From Rhizobium sp. CC-YZS058 (GTDB taxonomy: Bacteria; Pseudomonadota; Alphaproteobacteria; Rhizobiales; Rhizobiaceae), in assembly GCF_034720595.1 (NCBI RefSeq), contig NZ_JAYESJ010000001.1, positions 3,374,001 to 3,438,000 of the forward strand: a DNA stretch of 64,000 bases, in the 5' to 3' direction. The first letter of the stretch is position 1. The number at the start of each line of letters is the position of its first letter. A program made the position numbers and the translations under genes. Positions 43,108 to 51,931 of this stretch are shown piece after piece. The notes below the pieces were generated by a model. It was not told where the DNA came from, did no database searches, and saw nothing but the letters and a program-made list of their open reading frames with translations.

Positions 43108-44169
43108 TCAGGCGTCGACAACATCCCAATGCAGCGGGAACATGGGATCGAAGACCGTCACGGGCCCGGCGCCCGTCTCGATCTTGGCTGGGAATGCAAG
43201 CGGCGCTTCGCGGCGGTGGAGCGTGATGCGCTCTTCGTTGGCCGGCAGACCGTACCAGGCCGGGCCGTTCAGCGAGGTGAAGGCCTCCAGCCGATCAAGC
43301 GCATTCTCCTGCTCGAAGACATGGGCGAGGCAGCTCATCGTGTTGATCGACGTGTAGATGCCGGCGCAGCCGCAGCCGCATTCCTTCAGCGGATCGACAT
43401 GCGGGGCGCTGTCGGTGCCGAGGAAGAAGCGTGGATCGCCAGATGTGGCCGCCGCGCGCAGCGCCAGACGATGCACCTCACGCTTGGCGACCGGCAGGCA
43501 ATAATAATGCGGACGGATGCCGCCGACGAGAAGGGCGTTGCGGTTGATGATCAGGTGATGGGTGGTGATGCTGCCGGCGAGATTGCGGTCGGCTGCACGA
43601 ATATATTCGACTCCATCCTGCGTGGTGACATGCTCCATCGTCACCTTCAGCTCCGGCAGGCGGCGGCGCAGCGGGTCGAGCACGGTATCGATGAACACGG
43701 CCTCGCGGTCGAAGATATCGACCTCCGGCGTCGTCACCTCGCCATGCACGCAGAGCGGCAGGCCGATCTCCGCTATCTTTTCAAGCACCGGCATGACCTT
43801 GTCGAGGTCGCGCACGCCGCCGTGGGAATTGGTCGTGGCACCCGCCGGATAGAGCTTGACCGCCGTGATCAGCCCGCTTGCCCTGCCGGCCGCGACATCC
43901 GCGGCCTGCGTCTGCTCGGTGAGATAGAGCGTCATCAGCGGGGTGAAGCGATGCTCCTTTGGAAGGACGGCGAGAATGCGGGCGCGATAGGCTGCCGCAT
44001 CCTCCGTCGTCACCACCGGAGGCACGAGATTGGGCATGATGATGGCGCGCGCGAAATGACGGCTGGTGTCCGGCAGAACGCCCTTCAGCATCTCCCCATC
44101 ACGTAGGTGAAGATGCCAGTCGTCCGGGCGGCGAAGGGTGAGGTGGGTGGTCTGCTCAGCGCTCATCAT
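43108..44169 (-). CDS. pyrC: Dihydroorotase
   Basis: Cyclisation of carbamoyl-aspartate to dihydroorotate in pyrimidine synthesis. The protein is 353 residues and of the E. coli PyrC type. The metal ligands are visible in WHLHLRDG, the carboxylated lysine in AVKLYPAG, His in CVHGE and MEHVTT, and Asp in [12 protein letters not shown] 44169 ([18 protein letters not shown]) is the first in the frame. It is the first gene of a likely pyrC-pyrE(-frk) unit. Confidence 0.96.
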   Translation of the reverse strand: MMSAEQTTHLTLRRPDDWHLHLRDGEMLKGVLPDTSRHFARAIIMPNLVPPVVTTEDAAAYRARILAVLPKEHRFTPLMTLYLTEQTQAADVAAGRASGLITAVKLYPAGATTNSHGGVRDLDKVMPVLEKIAEIGLPLCVHGEVTTPEVDIFDREAVFIDTVLDPLRRRLPELKVTMEHVTTQDGVEYIRAADRNLAGSITTHHLIINRNALLVGGIRPHYYCLPVAKREVHRLALRAAATSGDPRFFLGTDSAPHVDPLKECGCGCAGIYTSINTMSCLAHVFEQENALDRLEAFTSLNGPAWYGLPANEERITLHRREAPLAFPAKIETGAGPVTVFDPMFPLHWDVVDA

Positions 44170-44286
44170 CGGCCTTCGCTCTCTGGGGTGTCGCCTTCGT
44201 TTGCCCCATCACGCCCGGCTTGACAAGGTGATGCCGCTCCCTCTTTTTGCCCGCCACAACACGGCGGCGCGCTCAGTCGAATGGGC

Positions 44287-44919
44287 CTAACGTTCGAAGA
44301 GATCGATCCGCAGATCGGCCGGCCGCGAGCCGTTGAGGATGCGCTCGCCATTCGGCAGATCATTGCCGTAAAGCTTCCAGCGGATCTCCTCTTCGTCGAG
44401 CTTGTAATGCTCCCAGCGGGCGCGCAGCCGCTCTTCGAGCACCGCATAGGGCGGGCCGACGAGAAGCGTGAAATCGAACAGCGGCGCAAGCCGCGTCCAC
44501 GGCGCTTCGTTCAGGAGAAGATAGTTGCCTTCCGCCAGGATGAGACGGGTCTGCGGCGCGATTGCCCGGGCCGAGCCGATCGAGAGTTCGCGATCGCGAT
44601 CGAAAACCGGAACGAGAACCTCTTCGTCGGCGCGGCGGACGGCCTGGACGATGTCGAGAAAGCCGCGGACATCGAAGCTCTCGGGCACGCCCTTGCGCTT
44701 GAGAAGCCCGCGCTCCTCGAGAATGCCGTTGTCCATGTGGAAGCCGTCCATCGGCAGGATCGCAGCGCGCTCGCCGCGGCGGGTCAGTTCCTCGAGCAGC
44801 GCTTCGGAAAGCGTGGACTTGCCGGCCCCGGGAGGGCCGGCAATGGCGGTGATGAAGCGGCGAGCGCCCTCGGCCCGCGCCAGGATCTGATCGGCGATCG
44901 TGCCGACGCTGATGCTCAT
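44287..44919 (-). CDS. frcK: FrcK-like kinase
   Basis: P-loop kinase of 210 residues in the phosphoribulokinase/uridine/pantothenate kinase-like superfamily. Walker A is IAGPPGAGKSTLSEAL. PMDGFHMDNGILEERG is the substrate/lid region, then RLILAEGNYLLLNEAPW. It is the last gene of the frcBCAK operon and overlaps the end of frcA by 4 bases. FrcK is the name given in S. meliloti. It has been proposed to act on fructose-related sugars, but its exact substrate is not established as far as I know. Confidence 0.88.
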   Translation of the reverse strand: MSISVGTIADQILARAEGARRFITAIAGPPGAGKSTLSEALLEELTRRGERAAILPMDGFHMDNGILEERGLLKRKGVPESFDVRGFLDIVQAVRRADEEVLVPVFDRDRELSIGSARAIAPQTRLILAEGNYLLLNEAPWTRLAPLFDFTLLVGPPYAVLEERLRARWEHYKLDEEEIRWKLYGNDLPNGERILNGSRPADLRIDLFER

Positions 44920-45713
44920 GCCGCGATCGCCTCGCGCGGCGGCTCCTTGGCCCCGGTCATGAAGGCCACCGCATCTGACATGGAGTAATCCTTCGGATTG
45001 ATGACGCAGAGGCGCTTGCCGAGACGATGGATATGGATGCGATCCGCCACTTCGAAGACATGCGGCATGTTGTGCGAGATGAGCACGATCGGAAGGCCGC
45101 GCGAGCGCACGTCGAGGATGAGCTCCAGCACGCGGCGGCTCTCCTTGACGCCCAGCGCCGCCGTCGGCTCGTCGAGAATGACGAGCTTGGAGCCGAAGGC
45201 GGCGGCCCGCGCGACGGCCACGCCCTGCCGCTGGCCACCCGAGAGGGTTTCCACCGCCTGGTTGATGTTCTGGATGGTCATCAGGCCCAGCTCGGAGAGC
45301 TTGTCGCGCGAGAACTTCTCCATGGCCGGCTTGTCGAGCATGCGGAACACCGAGCCGAGGATGCCGGGTTTGCGAATCTCGCGACCCAAGAACATATTGT
45401 CGGCGATCGAGAGCGCCGGCGAAACGGCGAGGTTCTGATAGACCGTTTCGATACCGGCCTTCTGCGCCTCGATCGGCGACTTGAAGCTGACCAGCTGCCC
45501 ATCGAGCCGGATTTCGCCTTCGTCGGGACGGACGGCGCCGGAGATCGCCTTGATCAGCGAGGACTTGCCGGCGCCGTTGTCGCCAATGACGGCCAGGATC
45601 TCGCCCTTGTGCAGGTCGAAATCGGCATGGTCGAGCGCGGTGACGCGGCCATAGCGCTTGACGAGCTTGCGCGCGGTGAGGATGGGGGCTTCGGAATAGG
45701 AGGGCGTGACCAT
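44916..45713 (-). CDS. frcA: Fructose ABC transporter ATP-binding protein
   Basis: ATPase of the CUT2 (ribose/fructose) family, 265 residues from MVTPSYSEAPILTARKLVKRYG. It has a single ABC domain, unlike RbsA-type proteins with two. Walker A is GDNGAGKSSLIK, the Q-loop YQNLAV, the signature LSGGQRQGVAVAR, and Walker B LVILDEPTAALG with SHNMPHVFE. The start overlaps the frcC stop by one base (TGATG), and the stop overlaps frcK. Confidence 0.95.
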   Translation of the reverse strand: MVTPSYSEAPILTARKLVKRYGRVTALDHADFDLHKGEILAVIGDNGAGKSSLIKAISGAVRPDEGEIRLDGQLVSFKSPIEAQKAGIETVYQNLAVSPALSIADNMFLGREIRKPGILGSVFRMLDKPAMEKFSRDKLSELGLMTIQNINQAVETLSGGQRQGVAVARAAAFGSKLVILDEPTAALGVKESRRVLELILDVRSRGLPIVLISHNMPHVFEVADRIHIHRLGKRLCVINPKDYSMSDAVAFMTGAKEPPREAIAA

Positions 45714-46816
45714 CAGCCGGCTACCTTTCTGATCCACTGGTCGATTGCAACGGCGGCGATGATGAGGACGCCGATCATGAGATAGGTCCACTGCGGGTCG
45801 GTGCCGATGAGGCGCAGGCCGAGCTGGAAGACACCGACGATCAGCGCCCCGAACAGCATGCCCATGATGGAGCCGCGGCCGCCGAAGAGCGAGATGCCGC
45901 CGATTACCACGGCCGTGATGGATTCGATGTTGGCGAACTGGCCCGCGGTCGGCGAGACGGAGCCGATGCGCCCGATCAGCGCCCAGCCGGCCAGCGCGCA
46001 GATGATGCCGGAAAGCGTGTAGACGGACATCAGCATGCGCTTGACATTGACGCCAGCAAGCTCGGCCGCGACCGGATCATCGCCCACCGCGTAGAGATGG
46101 CGGCCCCAGGCGGTCTTGTTCAGCACATACCAGAGCAGGATGACGAGCAGGAACATGGCGACGACGCCATAGGTGAAGACCGCGCCGCCGATGCGGAAAT
46201 TCTCGCCGAACAGCTTGAGCAGAGGCGCGGTGGCCTCGATGTCCTGGCTGCGGATGGTTTCGTTGGCGGAATAGAGGAAGTTCGAGGCCAGGATGATCTG
46301 CCACATGCCGAGCGTGACGATGAAGGGCGGCAGCTTCATCTTGGAGACGAGCCAGCCGTTGATCGCCCCGCAAAGGGCCCCGACGCCGAAGCCGCAGAGG
46401 ATCGCAAGCTCGGCCGGAAAGCCGTAGCGGAAGACGAACTGGCCCATGATGACCGAGGAGAGCACCATGATGGCGCCGACCGAAAGGTCGATGCCGGCCG
46501 TCATGATGACCAGCGTCTGGGCGGCGCCGACGATGCCGGTGATTGCCACCTGCTGCAGGATCAGCGTCATGGAGAAGGCGGAGAAGAATTTGCTGCCGAG
46601 AACCGACCCGAAGATGATCAGCGACAGGACCAGCACGATCAGCGGCACGGCGGAGGGCCGCGAGTGCAGGAAGTGCTGGAAATGCTGCAGGGCGCTCTTC
46701 TGATTGGTATCGAAGGATGCCACCTGTTTGGAACTGCCGGACAGGACCGTTTCGAAGTCCTGCGGCGCGCGCCCCGGCGTTCCCGGTGCTGTCGCTGCTG
46801 CTGTTGGCTCGCTCAT
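45713..46816 (-). CDS. frcC: Fructose ABC transporter permease
   Basis: CUT2-type permease of 367 residues with about ten helices, start at ATG 46816 with GGGAGG upstream. The N-terminal 55 residues are polar and cytoplasmic (MSEPTAAATAPGTPG). The membrane part includes VPLIVLVLSLIIFGSVLG and AGIDLSVGAIMVLSSVIMG (the conserved region of this family), IVTLGMWQIILASNF, and the cytoplasmic loop GRHLYAVGDDPVAAELAGVNV with GGISLFGGRGSIMGMLFGALI. It pairs with FrcA and FrcB. Confidence 0.95.
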   Translation of the reverse strand: MSEPTAAATAPGTPGRAPQDFETVLSGSSKQVASFDTNQKSALQHFQHFLHSRPSAVPLIVLVLSLIIFGSVLGSKFFSAFSMTLILQQVAITGIVGAAQTLVIMTAGIDLSVGAIMVLSSVIMGQFVFRYGFPAELAILCGFGVGALCGAINGWLVSKMKLPPFIVTLGMWQIILASNFLYSANETIRSQDIEATAPLLKLFGENFRIGGAVFTYGVVAMFLLVILLWYVLNKTAWGRHLYAVGDDPVAAELAGVNVKRMLMSVYTLSGIICALAGWALIGRIGSVSPTAGQFANIESITAVVIGGISLFGGRGSIMGMLFGALIVGVFQLGLRLIGTDPQWTYLMIGVLIIAAVAIDQWIRKVAG

Positions 46817-47019
46817 GTCATTCGCCTCCCTTGCGCCACGGCCGCGCTGTTGCGCGCTGGCCGGGTCCGGAGCGCTGCCCATCGCTGAGGATGAGGATTG
46901 GCTCCACGCTTCGATCGATGCTGCAGCGCTTCATCGCGGCCGGGCCGGCCACGGCGGTTCTGCAGGCAGTCCCCGGATCGCGGCGAAGCGTCGGGGGATA
47001 GGTTTGAAGAGGATCAAAG

Positions 47020-47043
47020 GAAGGGCGGCCGAAGCCGCCCTTC
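47020..47043 (-). terminator. Intercistronic hairpin between frcB and frcC
   Basis: A perfect 10-bp stem GAAGGGCGGC / GCCGCCCTTC with a UUCG-type tetraloop lies about 30 bases after the frcB stop. No T-run follows, so it is more likely a partial terminator or 3'-stabiliser that keeps the binding-protein transcript more abundant than the permease part. Confidence 0.6.
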
Positions 47044-47072
47044 GAACGGGGGGTGCCCGTCGGGACTGCCGA

Positions 47073-48095
47073 TCAGCCCCAGCACTTGTCCTTGCCGGCC
47101 TTCACGTCGATCGATTCGACGCCAGCGGCGGGCTTGGCGGTGACGAGCGCGACGCCCGTGTCGAAGAAGGTCTTGCCGGGGGTCGGCTGCGGCTTCTCGC
47201 CGGTATCGGCGAACTTCTTAATCGCCTCGACGCCGAGCGCGGCCATCTGCAGCGGATACTGCTGCGAGGTGGCGCCGATCACGCCGTCCTCGACGTTCTT
47301 GACACCCGGGCAACCGCCGTCGACCGACACGATCAGCACGTCTTTCTCGCGGCCGACGGCCTTGAGCGCTTCATAGGCGCCGGCTGCGGCCGGCTCGTTG
47401 ATCGTGTGAACGACGTTGATGGTCGGATCCTTCTGAAGAAGGTTCTCCATGGCGGTGCGGCCGCCTTCTTCGTTGCCGTTGGTGATGTCGTGGCCGACGA
47501 TGCGCGGATCATCCTCGTCGCCGATCTTGTTCGGGTCCTTCGGGTCGATGCCGAAGCCGATCATGAAGCCCTGGTCGCGCAGAACGTCGACGGTCGGCTG
47601 CGAGGGGGTGAGGTCGAGGAAGGCAACCTTGGCATCCTTGGCGGCATCGCCAAGCGTGGCGGCAGCCCACTGGCCGATCAGCTTGCCGGCCAGCAGGTTG
47701 TCGGTCGCAAAGGTGGCATCGGCGCTGTCGGCCGGCGTCAGAGGCGTGTCGAGCGCGATGACCAGCAGGCCGGCATCGCGAGCCTTCTTGATGGTCGGCA
47801 CGATGCCGGTGGTGTCGGACGCGGCAATCAGGATGCCCTTGGCGCCATCGGCGATGCAGGTTTCAACGGCAGCGACCTGGCTTTCGGAATCGCCGTCGAT
47901 CTTGCCGGCATAGGACTTCAGCGAAACGCCGAGTTCCTTGGCCTTGGCTTCAGCACCTTCCTTCATCTTGACGAAGAAAGGGTTGGTGTCGGTCTTGGTG
48001 ATCAGGCAGGCCGAAACGTCGGCAGCCTGGGCCGGAGCAGCGAAAACGACGCCAAGCGCCAGCGCGCCGAGACCGGCGGGAATCAAAGACTTCAT
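47073..48095 (-). CDS. frcB: Periplasmic fructose-binding protein
   Basis: Sugar-binding protein of the CUT2/RbsB family, 340 residues. A Sec signal peptide covers about residues 1-24 ([20 protein letters not shown], cleaved near AQA-AD). The mature protein shows [47 protein letters not shown] and [21 protein letters not shown] precedes the start. It is the first gene of frcBCAK. Confidence 0.95.
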   Translation of the reverse strand: MKSLIPAGLGALALGVVFAAPAQAADVSACLITKTDTNPFFVKMKEGAEAKAKELGVSLKSYAGKIDGDSESQVAAVETCIADGAKGILIAASDTTGIVPTIKKARDAGLLVIALDTPLTPADSADATFATDNLLAGKLIGQWAAATLGDAAKDAKVAFLDLTPSQPTVDVLRDQGFMIGFGIDPKDPNKIGDEDDPRIVGHDITNGNEEGGRTAMENLLQKDPTINVVHTINEPAAAGAYEALKAVGREKDVLIVSVDGGCPGVKNVEDGVIGATSQQYPLQMAALGVEAIKKFADTGEKPQPTPGKTFFDTGVALVTAKPAAGVESIDVKAGKDKCWG

Positions 48096-48222
48096 GGATA
48101 TCCTCCCAAGGATCAAAACGGGTCCGGCAGCGCCGAACCTTTCTGGCCAACGCGGCGGCTCTGGCATCCCTCCATTGAGCCACCGTGTCTCCGTTAGCGA
48201 GGAAACACATTCCGGAACGGCC

Positions 48223-48251
48223 TGTCAATAAATAAATCAAGTTGAATTATT
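48223..48251. promoter_or_regulatory. frcB promoter element and putative FrcR operator
   Basis: A dyad with 10-bp arms AATAAATCAA (48231-48240) and TTGAATTATT (48242-48251), one mismatch, centred on a G at 48241. Two bases beyond its left arm TTGACA (minus strand, 48228-48223) is a consensus -35 for frcB. The site lies near the middle of the 259-base frcB/frcR intergenic region, where a divergent regulator would bind. AT-rich dyads are typical of ROK-family operators. Confidence 0.55.
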
Positions 48252-48354
48252 AAAAATCCATGGCATGCTCTGCCCAAGCCCTGTGCAGAGCGCCTTGTTT
48301 GGGAGCAGCGCGGCCAGGTGCGGCCCGGCAGCCATGCCGCGGCGGGAGGAGAGC

Positions 48355-49587
48355 ATGGTCCATTTCAGCGCAGCGGATGGGGGGATCCCTCTTCCGGATG
48401 TGGTCGATCCCGCCGGGGGAGCGAACCAGACCCGCGTGCGCGCACACAATGAGCGGCTGGTCATGTCGCTGGTCCGCCGGCATGGTGGGCTGTCGAAGGC
48501 GGAGATCGCCCGGCGCTCCGGCCTTTCCGCCCAGACCGTATCGGTGATCATGCGCGGGCTGGAAGGGGACGACCTGCTCATCCGCGGCGAGCCGGTCCGC
48601 GGGCGCGTCGGCCAGCCTTCCGTCCCGATGATGCTCAATCCGGATGCGGTCTACTCCTTCGGCGTCAAGATCGGCCGGCGCAGCGCGGATCTGGTGCTGA
48701 TGGATTTCGTCGGGGCGATCCGCCTGAACCTGCACCAGCCCTATCCCTACCCCGACCCGGATGCGATCCTCGCCTTCATCCTCGACGGGATTGGCAAGAT
48801 CGAGCGCATGCTGACGCCGCTGCAGCGGGCGCGCATCGCCGGCATCGGCATTGCCACGCCCTTCGAGCTGTGGAACTGGGCGGCGGAGGTGGGGGCGCCG
48901 GCGGCGGCCATGGAACGCTGGCGCGCCTTCGACCTGTCGGCGGAGCTTGCCGCCCGCACCCGCCATCCGATCCATGTGCAGAACGATGCGACCAGCGCCT
49001 GCGGCGCCGAGCTGGTCTTCGGCGTCGGCGCCAGCTATCCGGATTTCATCTATTTCTACATCGGCTCCTTCATCGGCGGCGGCATCGTGCTCAACTCGGC
49101 GCTGTTTTCCGGGCGTACCGGAACGGCGGGCGCGCTCGGGCCCCTGCAGGTTCCGGGTCCAGATGGCGGCACGACGCCGCTCCTCAAGGTCGCCTCGATC
49201 TTCGTTCTGGAGAACATGCTGAAGGCCGCCGGCATCGACCCGCGCCCGCTCTACTACTCGGCAGACGAGTGGATCGATTTCGGCCCGCCGCTGACGGCCT
49301 GGATCGACAGTACGGCCTCCGCGCTTGCCCGTGCCGTCATTTCCGCCGCCTCGATCATCGATTTCGGCGCGGCGGTTATCGATGGCGGCTTTCCGGGCTG
49401 GGTGCGCGCGCGAATCGTGGCCGCCACGCGCAATGCCGTCCAGGATCTCGACCTGCAGGGCGTCATCGTGCCCGATATCATCGAGGGCGCGGTCGGATCC
49501 GAGGCGCGCGCCATCGGCGGGGCCAGCCTGCCGCTGTTTTCCCGCTATCTTCTCGACACATCCATTCTCTTCAAGGATCCTGACTGA
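48355..49587 (+). CDS. frcR: ROK-family transcriptional regulator FrcR
   Basis: Regulator of 410 residues divergent from frcB. The N-terminal winged helix is seen in SLVRRHGGLSKAEIARRSGLSAQTVSVIMRGLEGDDLL. The ROK domain has IGIATPFELW, QNDATSACGAELVFG and GSFIGGGIVLNS. The zinc-cysteine motif of sugar-kinase ROK members is absent (the corresponding stretch reads GRTGTAGALGPLQ). It therefore looks like a sugar-sensing repressor rather than a kinase. GGGAGG precedes the start, and the stop overlaps the next gene by one base. Confidence 0.9.
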   Translation: MVHFSAADGGIPLPDVVDPAGGANQTRVRAHNERLVMSLVRRHGGLSKAEIARRSGLSAQTVSVIMRGLEGDDLLIRGEPVRGRVGQPSVPMMLNPDAVYSFGVKIGRRSADLVLMDFVGAIRLNLHQPYPYPDPDAILAFILDGIGKIERMLTPLQRARIAGIGIATPFELWNWAAEVGAPAAAMERWRAFDLSAELAARTRHPIHVQNDATSACGAELVFGVGASYPDFIYFYIGSFIGGGIVLNSALFSGRTGTAGALGPLQVPGPDGGTTPLLKVASIFVLENMLKAAGIDPRPLYYSADEWIDFGPPLTAWIDSTASALARAVISAASIIDFGAAVIDGGFPGWVRARIVAATRNAVQDLDLQGVIVPDIIEGAVGSEARAIGGASLPLFSRYLLDTSILFKDPD

Positions 49588-50015
49588 TGCTGAAAGGTTT
49601 GAACCCCATTCTGAGCCCGGAGCTGCTTTCGACCCTGCGCGCCATGGGCCATGGGGACGAGATTGCCATCGTCGACGGCAATTATCCGGGGCTCGAACAC
49701 GGACGGCGCCTGATCCGCCTCGATGGTCACGGGATCGTGCCGGTGGTGGATGCGATCCTCAGCGTACTGCCGATCGACGATTTCGTGCCGGCGGCCATCT
49801 TCCGTGCCACGGTGAAGCATGATCGAGACCTGCTCGATCCCGTGCATGAGGACATGATCGCCTGCTGCGCGCGGCACGAACCGGAGCGCCCGGTGGTGCC
49901 GCTGGTCGGCGCCGAATTCTATGAGCGGGTGCGCGCCGCCCACACCGTGGTCCAGACCAGCGAGCCGCGCCTTTACGGCAACCTGATCCTGCGCAAGGGC
50001 GTCATCTACCCATAA
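49587..50015 (+). CDS. RbsD/FucU-family sugar mutarotase
   Basis: Protein of 142 residues, MLKGLNPILSPELLSTLRAMGHGDEI. The catalytic histidine is in the GHGDEI motif, followed by IVDGNYP, and the C-terminal part has RTSEPRLYGNLILRKGVIY-type sequence (VQTSEPRLYGNLILRKGV). These enzymes interconvert sugar anomers or pyranose and furanose forms. It is translationally coupled to frcR (TGATG), so it probably acts on fructose or a related sugar in this module. Confidence 0.9.
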   Translation: MLKGLNPILSPELLSTLRAMGHGDEIAIVDGNYPGLEHGRRLIRLDGHGIVPVVDAILSVLPIDDFVPAAIFRATVKHDRDLLDPVHEDMIACCARHEPERPVVPLVGAEFYERVRAAHTVVQTSEPRLYGNLILRKGVIYP

Positions 50016-50037
50016 GGACGGCAGTCCGAGACAAAGG

Positions 50038-50074
50038 AAAACCCCCGCCGGACCTCGGTCCCGCGGGGGTTCTT
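50038..50074. terminator. Bidirectional intrinsic terminator
   Basis: A 9-bp stem AACCCCCGC (50040-50048) / GCGGGGGTT (50063-50071) has a 14-base loop. T-rich stretches follow it on both strands (TTCTT on plus, TTTTCC on minus). It lies between the convergent mutarotase and doxX genes and can serve both. Confidence 0.75.
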
Positions 50075-50102
50075 ACATGTCCTGGGAGGGACAGGGAACA
50101 GA

Positions 50103-50486
50103 TCAGGCGCGACGGGCGTCGACCGAAAGCGTGCTCGGACCGAAGGCTGCCAGAACCAGGAAACCACCGGCCATGGCGAGGTTCTTCTGGAAGTTGATCA
50201 TCTGGCCCATGTCAGCAAAATCGGCATGAGCGATGAAAGCGGTGGCAACGCAGAAGACCGCCAGCAGATAGGAGGTCGGACGGGTAAGGAAACCGGCAAG
50301 GATGAAGAGGCCGCCGACCAGCTCGACGAGCGACACGATCACCGCGGTAACCATCGGGACCGGAAGGCCCATGGAGCCGAAATAGCCGGCGGTACCGCCA
50401 AGATTGGTGATCTTGCTAAAGCCGGCAAGGATGAAGATGATGGACAGAAGAATGCGGCCGATCAGAACGATAAGGGGCTGCGACAT
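50103..50486 (-). CDS. DoxX-family membrane protein
   Basis: Four-helix inner-membrane protein of 127 residues from MSQPLIVLIGRILLSIIFILAG. It has FSKITNLGGTAGYFGSMGLP and VSLVELVGGLFILAGF, with TRPTSYLLAVFCVATAFIAHADFAD, the usual DoxX/YphA pattern. Relatives associate with oxidative-stress and quinone-linked processes, but the molecular role is unclear. It is divergent from a Crp/Fnr gene. Confidence 0.88.
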   Translation of the reverse strand: MSQPLIVLIGRILLSIIFILAGFSKITNLGGTAGYFGSMGLPVPMVTAVIVSLVELVGGLFILAGFLTRPTSYLLAVFCVATAFIAHADFADMGQMINFQKNLAMAGGFLVLAAFGPSTLSVDARRA

Positions 50487-50563
50487 GGATGTGGGCTCCG
50501 CTGTGACGAGTTCGATAGGAGCTGTGTAGCAGCAAAGCCGAAGCTGCGAAGCCAAGCGCTTAC

Positions 50564-50598
50564 GCGACACTTTGTTCAAGGTAAGTGAACGATGTCGC
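50564..50598. promoter_or_regulatory. Long dyad between doxX and the Crp/Fnr gene
   Basis: Nested inverted repeats GCGACA (50564-50569) / TGTCGC (50593-50598) and GTTCA (50574-50578) / TGAAC (5086-90 of the same block, i.e. 50586-50590) share nearly the same centre close to 50582. It sits 80 bases from both start codons, consistent with an operator for one or both genes. Confidence 0.5.
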
Positions 50599-50661
50599 CT
50601 TGCTGTCAACCTGCCAGGTCGCAACAAGCAACGGGGTTGACGCCGTCGAGGAGGGAAAGAG

Positions 50662-51366
50662 ATGAGCGAGATCAACCGCAGCCCGGCCTTCTGGCGGTCC
50701 TTTTCGATTTTCGAGGAATTCGACACCGAAACGATCACGCTGCTTTCCGGCATTGCCACGCACCGCAAATGGCAGCAGGGCGCCATGATCTTCCAGCGCG
50801 GCGATGCGGGCCACGAGATGATCGCCGTCACCTCCGGTCGCATCAAGATCTCGCTCCTGACGCCGCAGGGACGCGAACTCCTTCTGCGCCATATCGAGCC
50901 CGGTTCGCTGTTCGGCGAAGTGGCGCTGCTTGACGGCAAGCACCGCTCCGCCGATGCCACCGCCCTGGTCGCGACGGAAGGCTATGTCATCGCCCGCAAA
51001 CCGTTCCTCGACCTCATCACCCATCGCCCGCAAGCCGGCGAGGCGATCCTGCGTTATCTCTGCTCCATGCTGCGCGACACGACCGAGCGGCTGGAAACGA
51101 TTGCGCTCTACGATCTCAACTCCCGCGTAGCCCGCTTCTTCTTGGCCACGCTGAAGCAGATCCACGGGACGGAGCTGCCTGAAAGCGCCAATCTGCGCCT
51201 GACGCTGAGCCAGGCCGATATTGCCGCTATTCTGGGCGCGAGCCGACCGAAGGTGAACCGCGCGATACTGACGCTCGAGGAAAACGGCGCGATCCACCGT
51301 CATGACGGTGTCATCACCTGCCATATCGGCTTGCTCCAAGCGTTCGCGGAGCCGGAGGAGGCTTGA
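50662..51366 (+). CDS. Crp/Fnr-family transcriptional regulator
   Basis: Protein of 234 residues. The sensor beta-roll spans about residues 20-135 (RKWQQGAMIFQRGDAGHEMIAVTSGRIKIS; GSLFGEVALLDGKHRSADATALVATEG, close to the cyclic-nucleotide-binding consensus, including FGEVALLD and R-S-A). The winged helix is LRLTLSQADIAAILGASRPKVNRAILTLEENGAI. GAGGAGG precedes the ATG. The conserved Glu and Arg suggest cyclic-nucleotide binding. It is divergent from doxX, with a dyad between. Confidence 0.93.
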   Translation: MSEINRSPAFWRSFSIFEEFDTETITLLSGIATHRKWQQGAMIFQRGDAGHEMIAVTSGRIKISLLTPQGRELLLRHIEPGSLFGEVALLDGKHRSADATALVATEGYVIARKPFLDLITHRPQAGEAILRYLCSMLRDTTERLETIALYDLNSRVARFFLATLKQIHGTELPESANLRLTLSQADIAAILGASRPKVNRAILTLEENGAIHRHDGVITCHIGLLQAFAEPEEA

Positions 51367-51443
51367 GCACTGCCGGAACTCGTTGCACCCCTGTCCGGCA
51401 TTAACCCTGCCGGCTCTCCTCCGCTTTCTCGGCTGTTTCCCGC

Positions 51444-51468
51444 GGAACAGTCGTGACTCTCGTTCGTT
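51444..51468 (+). promoter_or_regulatory. EcfG-type promoter, exact consensus
   Basis: GGAAC (51444-51448), 16 bases, CGTT (51465-51468), matching the alphaproteobacterial general-stress consensus GGAAC-N16/17-CGTT. It is in intergenic DNA, 37 bases before the ATG of the next gene. Confidence 0.6.
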
Positions 51469-51505
51469 CGTAAGGTCGCATCACAGTGAAACGAGACTTA
51501 CGACG

Positions 51506-51931
51506 ATGAACCCGTCTTCTGCCCGCCGATTTGCCGCCGCTCTCCTGGTCGGCCTCCTGCCCAGCCTTTCCGCCCTTGCCGGCGACCGCGTGTACCACAG
51601 CCCGGCCGAACAATGCGATGCCGAGGCCGGCAGCGCCGCCGATGCCGCCCGCAATACGGCCTTCCCGCCGGTTTCTGCCGAGCAGATCCGCATCGGGGTG
51701 GCGCTCTCTGCCTGCCGCGAGGCCTACAAGCATGGCGGCACGCCGCGTTCTGCCTACCAGCTCTCCCGTGTGCTCGAGAAGGCGGGACAGCGCGAGCGCG
51801 CTGTGCCGATCCTCAAGGAAGCGGCGGATGCCGGTTACGCAGCCGCACAGGCCGAATTTGCGTCGATCGGCAACGGCACCGAACTTGCCCGCGAGGTCAG
51901 CCTGCTGACCAAGACGGCACGGCTGCGCTGA
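51506..51931 (+). CDS. Small secreted protein with Sel1-like helices
   Basis: Protein of 141 residues with a signal peptide at about 1-25 (MNPSSARRFAAALLVGLLPS, cleaved near ALA-GD). The mature part has two Cys (EQCDAEA and LSACREAY) and a helical C-terminal portion (SAYQLSRVLEKAGQRERAVPILKEAADAGYAAAQAEF) like TPR/Sel1 repeats. The function is unknown. An exact EcfG-type promoter lies just upstream, so stress induction of this periplasmic protein is likely. Confidence 0.75.
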   Translation: MNPSSARRFAAALLVGLLPSLSALAGDRVYHSPAEQCDAEAGSAADAARNTAFPPVSAEQIRIGVALSACREAYKHGGTPRSAYQLSRVLEKAGQRERAVPILKEAADAGYAAAQAEFASIGNGTELAREVSLLTKTARLR

